Origin: Gnetum montanum
Taxonomy: Eukaryota > Streptophyta > Gnetopsida > Gnetales > Gnetaceae
Direction of reading: 5' to 3'
Assembly (NCBI GenBank): GCA_015680685.1
Contig: MNCI01003412.1
Location: 402,824 to 456,311 of the forward strand
DNA length: 53,488 nt
Shown here: positions 1-10,499 of the stretch, one piece after another
How positions within the stretch are numbered: position 1 is the first letter of the stretch
How the letters are laid out: each line of letters begins with the position of its first letter
Made by a program: the position numbers and the translations under genes
The notes under the pieces: model-generated
The model's input: the letters and a program-made list of their open reading frames with translations, nothing else
Databases searched by the model: none
Told to the model about the DNA's origin: nothing

Positions 1-399
1 AAATTAGTAAAAGAATTAAACATATTAGCATTAGTAGAAGAAGATGGAAGTAATTTAAAATATTTTAAAGTAAAGAAATATTGGAGAAATTAATTTTGTC
101 AGTGAAACCCTAATCAAATTAGCATTATTTGTATTATAAGAGTCTAGATCTTGTGACAAGCTTATTAAAAATAATTGGTATATCATTATTCTAGGCAAGC
201 AATTGAAACAAAGATCAAAAAATACATAGAAAAATCATTGGAAATGATATGAAGAAATTGTAAATAAACAAATATCTAACTCTTCATTAAAGAAAATGAC
301 AAAAAAGAACTCATCTAGCTAATCATATTTTGTTCACACAAGGTTAGGATGATGATGTTGATGACAATGATAAAATATATTTTGTTAATGTTACATGAC
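1..399. other. AT-rich sequence, nothing recognised
   Basis: Very AT-rich DNA with frequent stops in all frames. I see no coding motif, repeat boundary or RNA gene. It may be the 5' part of the LINE remnant that follows, but nothing in it shows this directly. Confidence 0.5.
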
Positions 400-1680
400 T
401 AAGTTTCCCCTTTCTTATTACAAATCCTATATTATTATTTCATGACATACTTCCCTTGCTAGAAAATGGTTACTGGTATGAGACTATGTTAAGGAGGGAG
501 GTGTTGAAACCTAAACCTCTTTTTACTAATATGTACCCCAAAGACATATAGTCAAACTCCATTATTTCTTTGGAATTCTATGAGTTACTTAATGATTTAT
601 ATAACTCTATTACTCAAGAAATTCTAGAAGGTATGTTTTCATGTAAACTCTCAGTTATTTACCTCCTTCCTCAAGTTTTTTAAGTCATTTTAATCTAGTT
701 TGAAAGGATTAAAGATTAGATGTTGTCCAGGCACATTATTTGTCGAACTCATTCTTGTTGGTAGGATTTGTTGATTTGGCAATGGTTTCTAAGTTCCTTG
801 ATATTGGTAATTATTTGAAAGTGGACTTTCTCTTTTAATACTGCATCTCCTAAATTTCATATAGTTATTTTTTTTTTAATTTCAAAATCTTCCATTAATT
901 TTTAAAAAAATTTAAAGGGGATATTGTCTTTCGAATTAGGCCAACTAAGCATTTTGAAACTCTAGCTACAACTAGTAGTTTTCATACAATTCGATATATG
1001 ATTAAGGTAGATCTTGATTTACTTAAGTAGGAAATTCTTTTGTATGCTTGTGGAATTGATTATGTAAATAAGATTACTTATTATGTTCTTCCAAAGTCAT
1101 GTCACCATTGTCATTGAGAGGGTCATATGTTTGATTCAATCCTTTTACAATGTGAAAAAAGGCTATGCAAGCATATCAACATCTAGCTATTACAAACACT
1201 ACTAAGGTTACTTCTACAAATGTTGCAAATCCTAGCCTACTAAGGTTTTTTCAACAAATGCCATAGATCCTACAATAATTTCTTCTACTAATGTTTCAAT
1301 AGTAATCCCACCCTTTTCTTTTATTATTATTGAATAAAATATACCTTTGAGAAAAGTTCCTATGATATCACAGAAATCTATTATTGATTCAAATGATTTT
1401 CAAATGGTTCTTCATAATAAAAAAAAATGTCAAGGAAATCTATCGATTGTGATTACATGTCAAATCTTCACAATGGACAACATTTTCAAGATATTTTAAC
1501 TACTAATAATTCATTTGATAATGTTGACTTTATTGACATGGTAGGGGGCCTTATACCTTACCATCCAATGTTACTCTTTTCATGGAATGTCTAATTTCCT
1601 ACCCCAAAGGGAGGTTTTTCAAAATTGGTTATAAAAATGAAAACTTAAAAATGAATCTCCAAAACCATTACACCTTACTT
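400..1680 (+). pseudogene. LINE (non-LTR retrotransposon) remnant: ORF1 zinc-knuckle protein and start of ORF2 endonuclease
   Basis: Decayed plus-strand coding sequence with stops and frame changes. Around 990-1120 it reads as an acidic strand (IKVDLDLL) followed by a Cys/His cluster (CHHCH then EGH), the layout of plant LINE ORF1 proteins, where a DUF4283-like RNA-binding domain precedes a CCHC knuckle. Upstream, at about 760-825, a segment reading GNYLKVD fits the end of that domain. At 1568 a new ATG begins MLLFSWNV, resembling the conserved SWN start of the AP-type endonuclease of LINE ORF2. Similarity fades by about 1680, so the endonuclease body and the whole reverse transcriptase are missing. 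Both parts lie in the expected order and strand, which is the main support. Each motif alone is weak. Confidence 0.45.
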
Positions 1681-1794
1681 TTTGTTAATTTGGATTTTTA
1701 TCTCTCTATAGTACTCTTCTACATTTGTACTCTAAATTATTATTTTTCATACATATATTCTTTGAGATCCAACATCCACAATTAGGGCAGAGCA

Positions 1795-1918
1795 TTGGAA
1801 CCCTAAAAGAATTGTAATATAATTCAATTAGAACTTTTATAACTCTATAGTGCACACCAAAATAGAACCCATGAATTGAAAATTTTAAATCAAAAGTCTT
1901 ACCACTAGGCTAACACCC
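1795..1918 (-). repeat. SINE-like element (tRNA-derived), copy 1
   Basis: On the minus strand this starts GGTGTTAGCCTAGTGGTAAG, a good RNA polymerase III A box (TAGCCTAGTGG). About 33 bases later comes ATGGGTTCTATTTTGG, a degenerate B box. It aligns with a second copy about 770 bp away. The A-box to B-box spacing and the short length fit a tRNA-derived plant SINE with a degenerate tail. A LINE remnant lies directly upstream. Confidence 0.55.
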
Positions 1919-1929
1919 GATTACTTGTA

Positions 1930-2548
1930 ACACCCAAATTAAAACATTATAACCTATAATTACCTACCATAATCAAATCCATAAGGTGTGACTTCAAATG
2001 ATAAGCGGTATTTAGTGTAGTACTCTTACCTACCTATGTGGTGTGTTCTTGCTTACACTTCTTCCCTCACACTAAAACTACTTCAAGATATAAAGTAATT
2101 ATTGATTAGCATTTAATTAAGGATGTAGAGTGTGCTAATGTAAGATTTCTTGGAGCTTCCTAATTGAGAGTCTTAAAATCTTTCTAATTCTTACAACTTT
2201 TTCCATTATGAAGGATACTTGTTTAATGCATGTCATTTTCTAATCAAGAAAAATATTCTAAAGAAAAGAAAAAATATGTTAAAGTTAAAAATTAAAAAAA
2301 CAATATGAAGTTGAAGATATGAAAAATAAAGTTTATGTCAATGATAAGAATGACCAAATGGTAATAAAGAATCTAGAGAAGATAGAGGATACTATGCATC
2401 TTTTTACTAGTACTAGAGAAAGTATTAAGCAGCCCAAACAAATAATTCATAAGTCAAATTTCCCCTTATCTAATAAGAATACTATTAGCTATAAGATTAA
2501 AACTAGTATCAACAAGAGAGTGATAGTTGATGGTGAATATTGGGTGAT
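1930..2548. other. AT-rich spacer between two SINE-like copies
   Basis: No recognisable gene. An 80-codon plus-strand frame at 2319-2561 is lysine-rich low-complexity coding potential in AT-rich DNA and matches nothing I know. Confidence 0.4.
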
Positions 2549-2691
2549 GTTAGAACATTAAAATAATTGTAATATAGAATCACCCCAAGATATATAGTCC
2601 AATTAGGACTTTGTAACTCAATATTAGCCTCCAAAATGAAACTCATGACTTGGAGTAATCATATCAAGAGTCTTACCACTAGGCAAACACC
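2549..2691 (-). repeat. SINE-like element (tRNA-derived), copy 2
   Basis: This is the minus-strand relative of the copy at 1795-1918. It begins GGTGTTTGCCTAGTGGTAAG, has ATGAGTTTCATTTTGG in the B-box position, and ends in an AT-rich stretch containing ATTACAATTATTTTAATG. The two copies have diverged clearly but keep the two promoter boxes in register. Confidence 0.55.
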
Positions 2692-4151
2692 TCATTGTTG
2701 ATGGTGAAGATTATTGACATAAGATTAATAAAAAGTGATGAGGTGCAGGTCTTTAATAAGTGGTATTACTTTTTTCCTTTGATACATATATTGGTATCAA
2801 GCCATAGCTCTCTATCTCAAATCCCTTTGTATTTTAAGTTCAAGCATGGATTTGAAAGGTGATGTAAATTTTGGTACATTGGAATCTTCCTTCCTACTAA
2901 TAATTAATTTTCTTTACTTATTTTTTCAATGTATTAATTGGAAGATTGTTCACTTGAGTATACAATCCTAAAATTAGAAATTTTTTTCTTTCTATATGTA
3001 TTTTTGTCGATGATGTCTACTCAGTGTCTAGATTGTGACATACTCCAAATTTTTCTCTTATTATTAATACTTTCTATTGGATCAAAGATCCACACTTTAC
3101 TACTATGTTAAGTAAAAATATGTAGACCCCTAAGCATAGCTATGTGACCTATGAACCCTTAGATATTTTTAGTTATATATGTACAACTAGTTTTTTTTAA
3201 CTATGTACCTATAGATTGTGTTTAGCTATGTATTTATAGTTTGTCATATTTATATACACATAGTATTTTTTAGCTATAGCTTGGACCTTAATTGTTGGGT
3301 TTGTGCAATCCTACTTGAGATTCTTCTAGTATAATCTAACTTTTCTCTAGTGGATATGATGTTTCTTTAGCAAATCTAATTTTACTCTCATAGATCTAAT
3401 TTTTCTCCAGTGATTTTTCTCTCTTCAGATCTTCTCTAATGGATCTAATTTATCTAGAATTTTTCTATGAGAAATTTTATATTAAACCCAACTTCTTCAA
3501 AGAATGTAAAAATTTTGCTTCTTCTATTGACACAAAAATTTTTGTTTGTTAGAATATAATTGTAATACAATATACAATTATTAGTTTCATAATGATTCAA
3601 AAGATGTTGATAACCACCCTTAAATGAGTCATAACAAAAGGACATGATATATCGTGCAAACTGTTACAAATATACTCATGCAACATAAGCAGCTAAGAAT
3701 CAAGTCATGAAGAAGTGTGAAAAGTTGAGAATAATAAGTAATAAAGAATATAAACAAGATAAACAAGATAGTATGAGCAAGTAATAATCAACCATAAAAG
3801 CATATCTTGATGAAGCATTGCACATAAGACAATTAGAATAACAATCACAAGAAATTCAAATTATGTGTCCAAAGTAAATGAAGTAGTTAGCAATAAAAGG
3901 TACCAAAGAAGTCATTGCAATCCATAGATTCATAATGATAATCCAAGAACCAAAAGATTAGTTAGTAATTCATAAAAAAAAGAAATGAAGAATAGTCCAA
4001 TCTTGCTAAATAGGATAGGAAGATTCAAAAGTGAGCCATTCGTAATTTGGCCGATAATCGGTAACGCTAATTTTTTGTGGGTAAAGCTAATTTTTTGTGC
4101 GTAACACTGATCAACGTTGACTTTTTCACGGCGCATTTCAGGCGCATTTCA
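2692..4151. other. AT-rich intergenic DNA, nothing recognised
   Basis: Long AT-rich stretch with short simple repeats, such as TAGCTATGTA-type words around 3150-3260. Frames such as 3454-3645 and 3930-4136 on the minus strand show no family features. Confidence 0.45.
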
Positions 4152-4390
4152 GTAACGCAACTTTGTGAATAACGCTGACATGTAACTAAAATTGCAGACA
4201 GGCTATTTTGGTAACGCAACTTTGTGCATCATGCTGATGTGTAACTAAAATTCCACACAGGCCATTTCGTAACGCAACTTTGTACATCACGCTACATGTA
4301 ACTAAAATTCAAGACAGGCCATTTCGGTAACCCCGTGCATAACGCTTCCCAACAGGCCATATCGGTAACACCGTGCGTAACATTGAGGTG
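4152..4390. repeat. 58-bp minisatellite, three full and two shortened units
   Basis: Units start with GTAACGCAACTTTGT at 4152, 4211 and 4269 (59, 58 and 58 bp) and contain GTAACTAAAATT and ACAGGCCATTTC. Shortened units follow at 4327 (38 bp) and 4365. Looser relatives with GTAACGCTAATTTTTTGTG extend upstream to about 4055. The array directly borders the GC-rich island. Confidence 0.8.
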
Positions 4391-4748
4391 TCATGAAACG
4401 TTGCGTCGTTTTATCGGAAAAGTTACCTCTATTGCATACTTCTCTATTTATGAACCATTCTTTTGCTTTGATGTACTGGAATTCACAAGGCATGCGGATA
4501 TAATCACAGCGGATGCAGCGAGGCGTCTTGTATTGATTTATGGAAGAACCACGGGCGATGCATGAGTCCATCATTTTGTCAATTGTGCCACGCTGCACCA
4601 CTCTGATTTCCAGAGGACCCATTGCTGCAGCGGTTTGAATACGCAATTCGCACAATATTAAAACCCACCACGGCAGCATACAAAAGTCTGAAGAAGAACA
4701 AAGGCCTGAACAAGCTATAGTCACACAGTAAAACTGCCAAGTTCAAGC

Positions 4749-4991
4749 ATGGGCATGTGTAGAGCCGCGGCTTTCAGACACTGGCTGTGGCACAGAAACC
4801 AGTCGTCCTCCGCCTCTCACGAATCGCCGCTGCTGCTTGAGAAACCGCCGGACCACCGCCGGCCAACGCAGATGCTCGCCCGGACCAGAAAAATGGCTGA
4901 GGTCGTCTCCACCGACTGCAGCTGCGGCACCTTCTACCGCGCCGGCGTGCGCCGAATCTCCCGAGTACGCAGCGTGCGTACCTCTTTTTAA
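4749..4991 (+). CDS. Possible short ORF or first-exon candidate in the GC island, unrecognised
   Basis: An 80-codon plus-strand frame beginning MGMCRAAAFRHW and ending RSVRTSF. The first 25 residues are rich in Arg, Ala and Ser with few acids, which could act as an organelle-targeting sequence. GC-rich DNA makes long frames by chance, and the opposite strand and another frame are also open here (4774-5007 minus; 4995-5180 plus). I know no family with this sequence and see no start-site context that favours it. It could be the first exon of a gene whose remaining exons are lost. Treat it as a candidate only. Confidence 0.2.
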   Translation: MGMCRAAAFRHWLWHRNQSSSASHESPLLLEKPPDHRRPTQMLARTRKMAEVVSTDCSCGTFYRAGVRRISRVRSVRTSF

Positions 4992-5160
4992 CGAATGAAG
5001 GAAGCATTAAGCTTCACAGGTGACTTACTGGTTTCTGCCCGAGTTGCTGTCAGGGTGACATCGAGCCTCTTCTGTTTTCACCTCCGTCGCACGTCTCTTT
5101 TGCTGCTCATGCGCGCTTCTCGTAGACAGAGAGTTGAGGCACACCCAAAACCTGTCGCCC

Positions 5161-5211
5161 GCTGTTGCAGTCACCGGTGAGGGAAGGCTGTCGCAGTCAC
5201 CGATGAGGGAA
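5161..5211. repeat. 26-bp tandem duplication
   Basis: Two adjacent copies of GCTGTYGCAGTCACCGRTGA plus GGGAA, starting at 5161 and 5187 and differing at two positions by eye. Confidence 0.8.
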
Positions 5212-5450
5212 AAATAAGGAAAAAACCGACGTCCCACTAGCTTCCTGGCTGGCTATTGCCTCCTGTGCGGAGGGAGAGACGGTTACGTGTTTTTTTGCTG
5301 GCTGTAGGCTTGCAAGATCTACAATATATCGTAATGCAACCTTTAAGCTAATTCAAAATTGGACATTTAATCTTATTATATTTTTATTGATTTTTTAAGT
5401 AAAAAATTGGAAATTGCAACTATTAACATGGATGAATATAACTGTTTAAC

Positions 5451-5689
5451 ATTGATGATTTCACTCTGATTCTTACACCGATTTATTCACATTTTTCTAA
5501 TCCAATTTATGAAAAGGGCTGCCGATTTGCCAAACCGATCTGATTTTTCAATCTATGCCACGGACTTACAATTTTCTAATATTGATGATTTTACTCCAAT
5601 TATTTCACCAATTTATTCACATTTTTCTGATTATGACTGATGATTTGCCCATCAGCGCCGATTTCTCAATCTATGCACCGGACTTACAA
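5451..5689. repeat. About 120-bp tandem duplication, 130-bp period
   Basis: Copy 1 (5451-5571) and copy 2 (5581-5689) both start ATTGATGATTT, contain CAATTTATTCACATTTTTCT or CGATTTATTCACATTTTTCT, and end ATCTATGCxxCGGACTTACAA. They differ by small indels and substitutions, so the duplication is old. Confidence 0.8.
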
Positions 5690-6958
5690 GCAAGACAAAA
5701 AAATAGTCGTGGTTCGGTGACATTATAGACAGGATTCCCTGGCCCCAAGTGTTTATTATACCTGGTTATTATATAATTAAAGGATAAGACCGATAGTCAA
5801 GCATTTGAAAAATATTGTAATGAATTAATCATGAGCAGGAGACCGAGACATAACCATCGAGTATGTGGGAATTTCAGCAGCAGCAGGAGCAGCATCGGAA
5901 AAACCAACTAAACTAAGCAATCCATGAAAAGCCAGCTAAACCGAGCAATCCAGAATTCCAAGCGGAACCCAGCAATCCAACATCACAAAGGAGTGACTGA
6001 ACCATTAAAAATATAAAACTGTACGAGCTCAACATAGGAAGAGCCGTGTACACGTTATTTGCTTATCAAACGTAAGTTAAAATGATAGCATCAGTGAAGA
6101 AGCTGAACACCAACAATTCAACAGAAGCACCCATTAATATACATGTATTTATATACAAACATGCACAGAAAGTTGCAACTTACTGGAAACTGCCCGCACA
6201 GAATTCCAAGACAAGATGATTTCTGAGCGCTGATAAGGAAGAAAGAAATTTTTGGAGTAGTAAGATTTTTGAAAAGAAAAACATTCGATAAAAAAAGTTT
6301 AACAATCTTATAAAAAAAATGCATGGAAAAGAATCTATAGATAAAAAATTTATAGCAATCCCGCTACTGGCACAAAAGAATTGGCTCATATTCCTATCCG
6401 CGTTTCAAGGCGATGGTAGGCTTCCATGGTAGAAAGTAGTCTGAAATAAAAGAATAGCAATATGCAGAAATTATTACTCCTATAGTTATCTGCTTTTTCA
6501 TAAATGGCAACTTGAAATTTTTTTATAAGAGATTTATTGATTTCACTGTTTTCAAAAGCGACAGACCTTTCATCCATGTGTGGAACCTCTTATACCATTA
6601 ACAATGTGTTTGATAACTGATTAGCATTTTCATATTTTTTGGTTTTCACGAAACATTCCCACCCCTCTTTTTTGAACCGGTAGACCGGTAGAAAATGACT
6701 TTATTAATAAAAATGGTATTTCCTATAGCAAAATACATGTTCAGTCTTGAAGACGAACATCTTAAGTGGTGGGGAACTTCTTTTTAATCGCAATGCGCAA
6801 AAAAGCAACTAATTTATTTAGAAACAATAACATTGGCAAAATTTATACCAACATCTATTATTCGAGTTCACTATGATAAATCTTATTGATACCTAAAGGC
6901 AAAATGTTGTGTACATGCATGGGTATGCAACTCTAAAATGAAGGGCAGAAAGTGCCTA
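5690..6958. other. Intergenic DNA with a short CAG-rich repeat patch
   Basis: I see no gene. At about 5900-5990, three imperfect units end in AAGCAATCCA, GAGCAATCCA and CAGCAATCCA, preceded by CAGCAGCAGGAGCAGC. The rest is AT-rich without recognisable domains. It could hold decayed 5' coding sequence of the helicase that follows, but I cannot read any. Confidence 0.4.
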
Positions 6959-7042
6959 ACAATACCAAGAAATGGAAATGTTTTCGAGGTTGGAATCTGA
7001 ACAATGCCAAGAAATGGAAATGTTTTCAAGGTTGGAATCTGA
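6959..7042. repeat. 42-bp tandem duplication
   Basis: Units 6959-7000 and 7001-7042 are adjacent and differ at only two positions by eye. Each contains CCAAGAAATGGAAATGTTTT and ends GGTTGGAATCTGA. The near identity suggests a fairly recent slippage event. Confidence 0.85.
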
Positions 7043-7169
7043 AAGTAGAGTATTCTTAAATATAATGATCTCAAAACAAGGTAGACCAAGCTAAATCACT
7101 AGACATAATAGCAAGCTGCTATTTAGCCAATGATCTGCTTTGCATTCTAATTTTGGCAGAGGCCTACTG

Positions 7170-7304
7170 CCAATCAGTAATGCTAAATAATATTACATCC
7201 ATAATGCTAAGGGGGAGTTTATTGGTGATGCTAAATAATATCCAGCCCACAATGCTCCAGGAGGAAACTATAAGTAATGGTAAAGAATATTCCATCCATA
7301 ATGC
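7170..7304. repeat. Degenerate triplication containing TAATGCTAAATAATAT
   Basis: Three imperfect copies (about 7170-7206, 7221-7254, 7268-7304) share TGCTAAATAATAT or GGTAAAGAATATT and end in CATAATGC or CACAATGC. They create a 97-codon open frame at 7153-7446 that I regard as a by-product of the repeat. Confidence 0.6.
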
Positions 7305-7536
7305 CAATATGTTTGCTCCAAATAACTATGTTTGTGTCTTGGTATTGGAATGCAAAGAGAAGAAAAGTCTAAAAGGCAAGGAGAACATGCATAGAAAACA
7401 ACAATTCATGAGAATTCAGGAAGATTTATTCCCATACTTAGATTAGATAATATTTAATACAGTAGATGAACTAAAATTTAACACATTTTTGCAAGATTCT
7501 CTTGGCCATAGATATATATTAAATATATAACTAAGG

Positions 7537-8145
7537 ATGGGTTTTCTGAAAAAAAAAATATTGCTCAAAATGCAGAAGCCAGTTGCACGGTGCATAGTAG
7601 ATAAAAAGACAAATGGTGTGAAATTTTCGGATGATTCAGAAGGAGAATTGGACCGAGTAGTGTTCGTTTGTGAGGATGCAAGGGTTATGCTCACTGTTAA
7701 TTTATGGCCAAAAGTAGGATTAGTTAATGGTGCATTGGGAGTCACCAAGAAAATAATATATAGTCCACACTACCAACCTCCACAGTTGCCATCGTATGTC
7801 ATCATTGAGTTTGACTCTCATATTTGAGTATCGTATGATAATAAACATCCTCGACAAGTACCCATTCCACCAGTCATACGTGGAGGATCTCGCCAACTAC
7901 CACTTAGATTAGCATGGGATTTAACAATACATACATTACAAAGAATGACATTGAAGAAAGCATGTAGATGTTGGTAGCAAAGAAACAACAGGTCTTACAT
8001 TTGTGGCACTATCTCAAGTGAGGAGTATTGATAGTTTGAAGATATTCCCTTCGATCTCCAAAGAAAGATATATCAAGATATTTAAGGCTTCGCATCTTCA
8101 AAGTAGATTAGATGAAGAGCAATGCATTAAATCTAATGAAAAATG
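7537..8145 (+). pseudogene. PIF1/RecD-type DNA helicase, decayed C-terminal part
   Basis: PIF1-family helicases are ATP-dependent 5'-3' DNA helicases of the SF1B group; related domains are also carried by Helitron transposons. The frame from 7537 reads through ARVMLTVNLWPKVGLVNGAL, the conserved segment before the C-terminal 2B-like region, then PPQLPSYVIIEFDS. An in-frame TGA lies at about 7827, after which the same frame continues with RLAWDLTIHTLQRMTLKKA. The last string matches the position of the family's AWALTIHKSQG motif, but the key Lys-Ser-Gln-Gly is altered. A one-base frameshift near 7963 is followed by TTGLTFVALSQVRSIDSL, matching the final arginine-bearing motif, and then a tail ending at 8145. 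Walker A and B and motif III are absent from the window. The piece is dead. The foldback element starts 100 bp downstream. Confidence 0.85.
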
Positions 8146-8245
8146 ATCTCATTCTTATAATCATTCAATAAAGAATTCCATGGTCTTATACTATTTCTAT
8201 TTGTTATGTTTAAATCATCGCTGCAACAGAAGACGACTGGCGATC

Positions 8246-8767
8246 ACTAGCTTAGTTATATATATTTATAATATATATCTATAAATTGGCTGATAGAATC
8301 TTATAAGATTACAAGTAAGAAGTTCTTTGAGTAAAAAATTTCACGACTTCTAGACGAAAAACAAGATTTAAAAACCCAAATTCTCATGCCTTCTAGACGA
8401 AGAACAATAGTTCTGTACCTTATTTTTCCTAAGGATGGGTTTTCTAAAAAAAAAAATTCCATGAATTAGTGTATGCTCTCACCATCGGCTGAATTTATGC
8501 TCTCACTCTCAACAAATTTGACCGAGGGTGAGAGCATACACTAATTCATGGAATTTTTTTTTTTTTCAAAAAACCCATCCTTAGGAAAAATAAGATACAG
8601 AACTCTTGTTCTTCGTCCAGAAGGCATAAGAATTTGGGTTTTTAAATCTTGTTCTTTGTCCAGAAGTCGTGAAATTTTTTACTCAAAGAACTTCTTACTT
8701 GTAATCTTATAAGATTCTATCGGCCAATTTATAGATATATATTATAAATATATATAACTAAGCTAGT
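8246..8767. mobile_element. 522-bp foldback: near-perfect inverted repeat with about 250-bp arms
   Basis: The left arm (8246-8497) and the reverse complement of the right arm (8513-8767) agree over about 250 bp with roughly ten mismatches and one short length difference in an A/T run. Both ends read ACTAGCTTAGTTATATATA going inward. The loop is only about 15 bp. Each arm carries two copies of CTTCTRGAC followed by GAAGAAC- or AAAAAC-like sequence. There is no coding capacity. This is the form of a foldback or MITE-like non-autonomous DNA element, or of a recent palindromic duplication. A target-site duplication is not obvious, so the class is unresolved. Confidence 0.85.
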
Positions 8768-9654
8768 CTAGTCCAATTTTCTAAAGAGCAAGAGAAGATC
8801 GTCCAAAAGATTAAAATGGATAGAGAAGATGAGTATGAAGAATGGACAAGCTAAAATTGAGATAGTAGTCCATAACTAGTCAAGCTATGGATCATTGAGG
8901 AACCTGTGAAGGCCTAGCCCATGTACGACTAACCAACCAGAAAAATTCCCACCAAACTTATCATGAGAAATAGGAAAAGGTAAGCATCCTAAGAATGTAG
9001 CCATGAAGAATAAGAAGAATGTGTTAACAAAAAAAAGATTCGTAACAAGACTAGAAGGTATGAAGAATGACAGTAGAATGTGAATAATACTACTACAAAA
9101 GATATATTGATGGATTGGTTAATCAAGAAGTTATATATTAACTTTTCTCATAACCTAATGATTGTAATATAATTAAAATTGTCCTATAGACATAAAATCA
9201 CACTCTAATACCACCGATTCATAAAATACAGATTTACAAGCTAGGAATCAAAACTTTGTAACACCTTCTTCTAGTAATGATGTAAATAAGACACTTAATT
9301 TTGCTCTTTCTAATGAGGTACATGAGTCACTAGTTGTTCATCCTACATCATGATATCTATTCATTCAAATTTTGGATTACCCACCTCATAAATAAAGTTT
9401 CAATTCATAGTTAAATTATGTAATTAAAAGCCATGATATTCAAGTCCTTTGTGCCAAGTATTATTTAAATTTTTATTTTTTACTTTTTAAGCCAAGAAAT
9501 ACTTTGCTGGTATAATATGCACTAGATATAAGATCATTTATGCATTAGCATGTAGTGCTAATTATTTGTAAGTGGACTCTGGATTTTAATATCTATTCTA
9601 AAGAATATTCTAAAGTTCTATGTTTTATCAAGCTATTTAATTTTCCATTGATTT
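8768..9654. other. AT-rich DNA without recognised features
   Basis: No coding motif, LTR or tandem array is apparent. It lies immediately beyond the truncated 3' end of element A. The downstream parts expected of an Athila-like element (ORF3 and 3' LTR) are not found here. Confidence 0.45.
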
Positions 9655-10490
9655 TTTTAATGGGAGCCACACCATGAAAAGACTTTATTCAAGTTCCTGT
9701 TATTGGACAACATGGAATGATAAGAAGCCAATGAAAACACTCAAGCACCCAAGTAAGTAGATGAGTATAAAGAGTATTGGGTTCCCTTGAAGTTACACCC
9801 TATGCAAACCTTTGAATCCTTACCAATTCTAGAAACTACCAAGGTCATTAATTTATTAAAAGTTTATTTAATGAAAGGGACCTCAAACTTCTAGAACAAG
9901 AAAAACCATAGAGTTTGTGAATGGGTGGATGATGTGGACTCACTACTTATCCCATGAAAAATAAACCATGTCATAGTCATCAGACATCAGAATTCAAAAA
10001 TAGAAACCAAACATTAATGATCACAACATCAAGCATAAATCACCATTAGTAAAAAGCAACATTGGCACTATGTCCTGCACTAATAAAGCATTGTTATTAG
10101 CAAACATAGTGGAAAATCATACAAAAATAAAATAAAGTAAAATATATAAGAAATTATAAAATATTTTAAAAAAGATAAAACACACTAACGATGTTGTAAA
10201 ACAAAAATCGAGAAAATGGGAAAAAATCAACAATAGTGTAAAACTGAAAAAATGAGTAAAACAAAAAGGTGAAAAACTGAAGAGCTATGTGTGTGGTTAG
10301 CATTTATGGCCATCTCTCCCATGACTGAGTTGAAAGGAGGAGATGCAGAATATAGAGCGTGGTTGTCTGTCCAATGAGGTAGTAGTTGCACTGGCTTGTC
10401 TTGGCTCTAGAAAAGGTTTCACTTGTTGGATGTTGATCAACTACTTTCTGTGTGGACTTTCAGGTTTGTATATTAACATGGTCCTAAAGG
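9655..10490 (-). other. Element A 3' UTR (conserved with element B)
   Basis: Aligns along its length with element B at about 41,670-42,560. Shared words include CACTCAAGCACC, GTTTGTGAATG and ATTCTAGAAACTACCAAGGT on the plus strand. It is rich in T on the element's sense strand and has no coding potential. Similarity to B stops near 9655, so A is truncated there. Confidence 0.7.
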
Positions 10491-10499
10491 GAAAGGTTT

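Larger units (their letters stand above)
4400..5300. other. GC-rich, CpG-rich island in an AT-rich window
   Basis: Base composition changes sharply here, and about 4740-5000 is the most GC- and CpG-rich stretch of the window. In plants that can mark the promoter or first exon of a gene, a recently arrived sequence, or unmethylated DNA escaping CpG decay. No TATA box or downstream exon is evident. The DNA returns to AT-rich after about 5330. Confidence 0.5.

Noticed and set aside
4302-4724. 140-codon minus-strand frame across the minisatellite and island edge
   Set aside because: It runs through tandem repeats, has no domain and is Cys-rich without a pattern. Likely chance.
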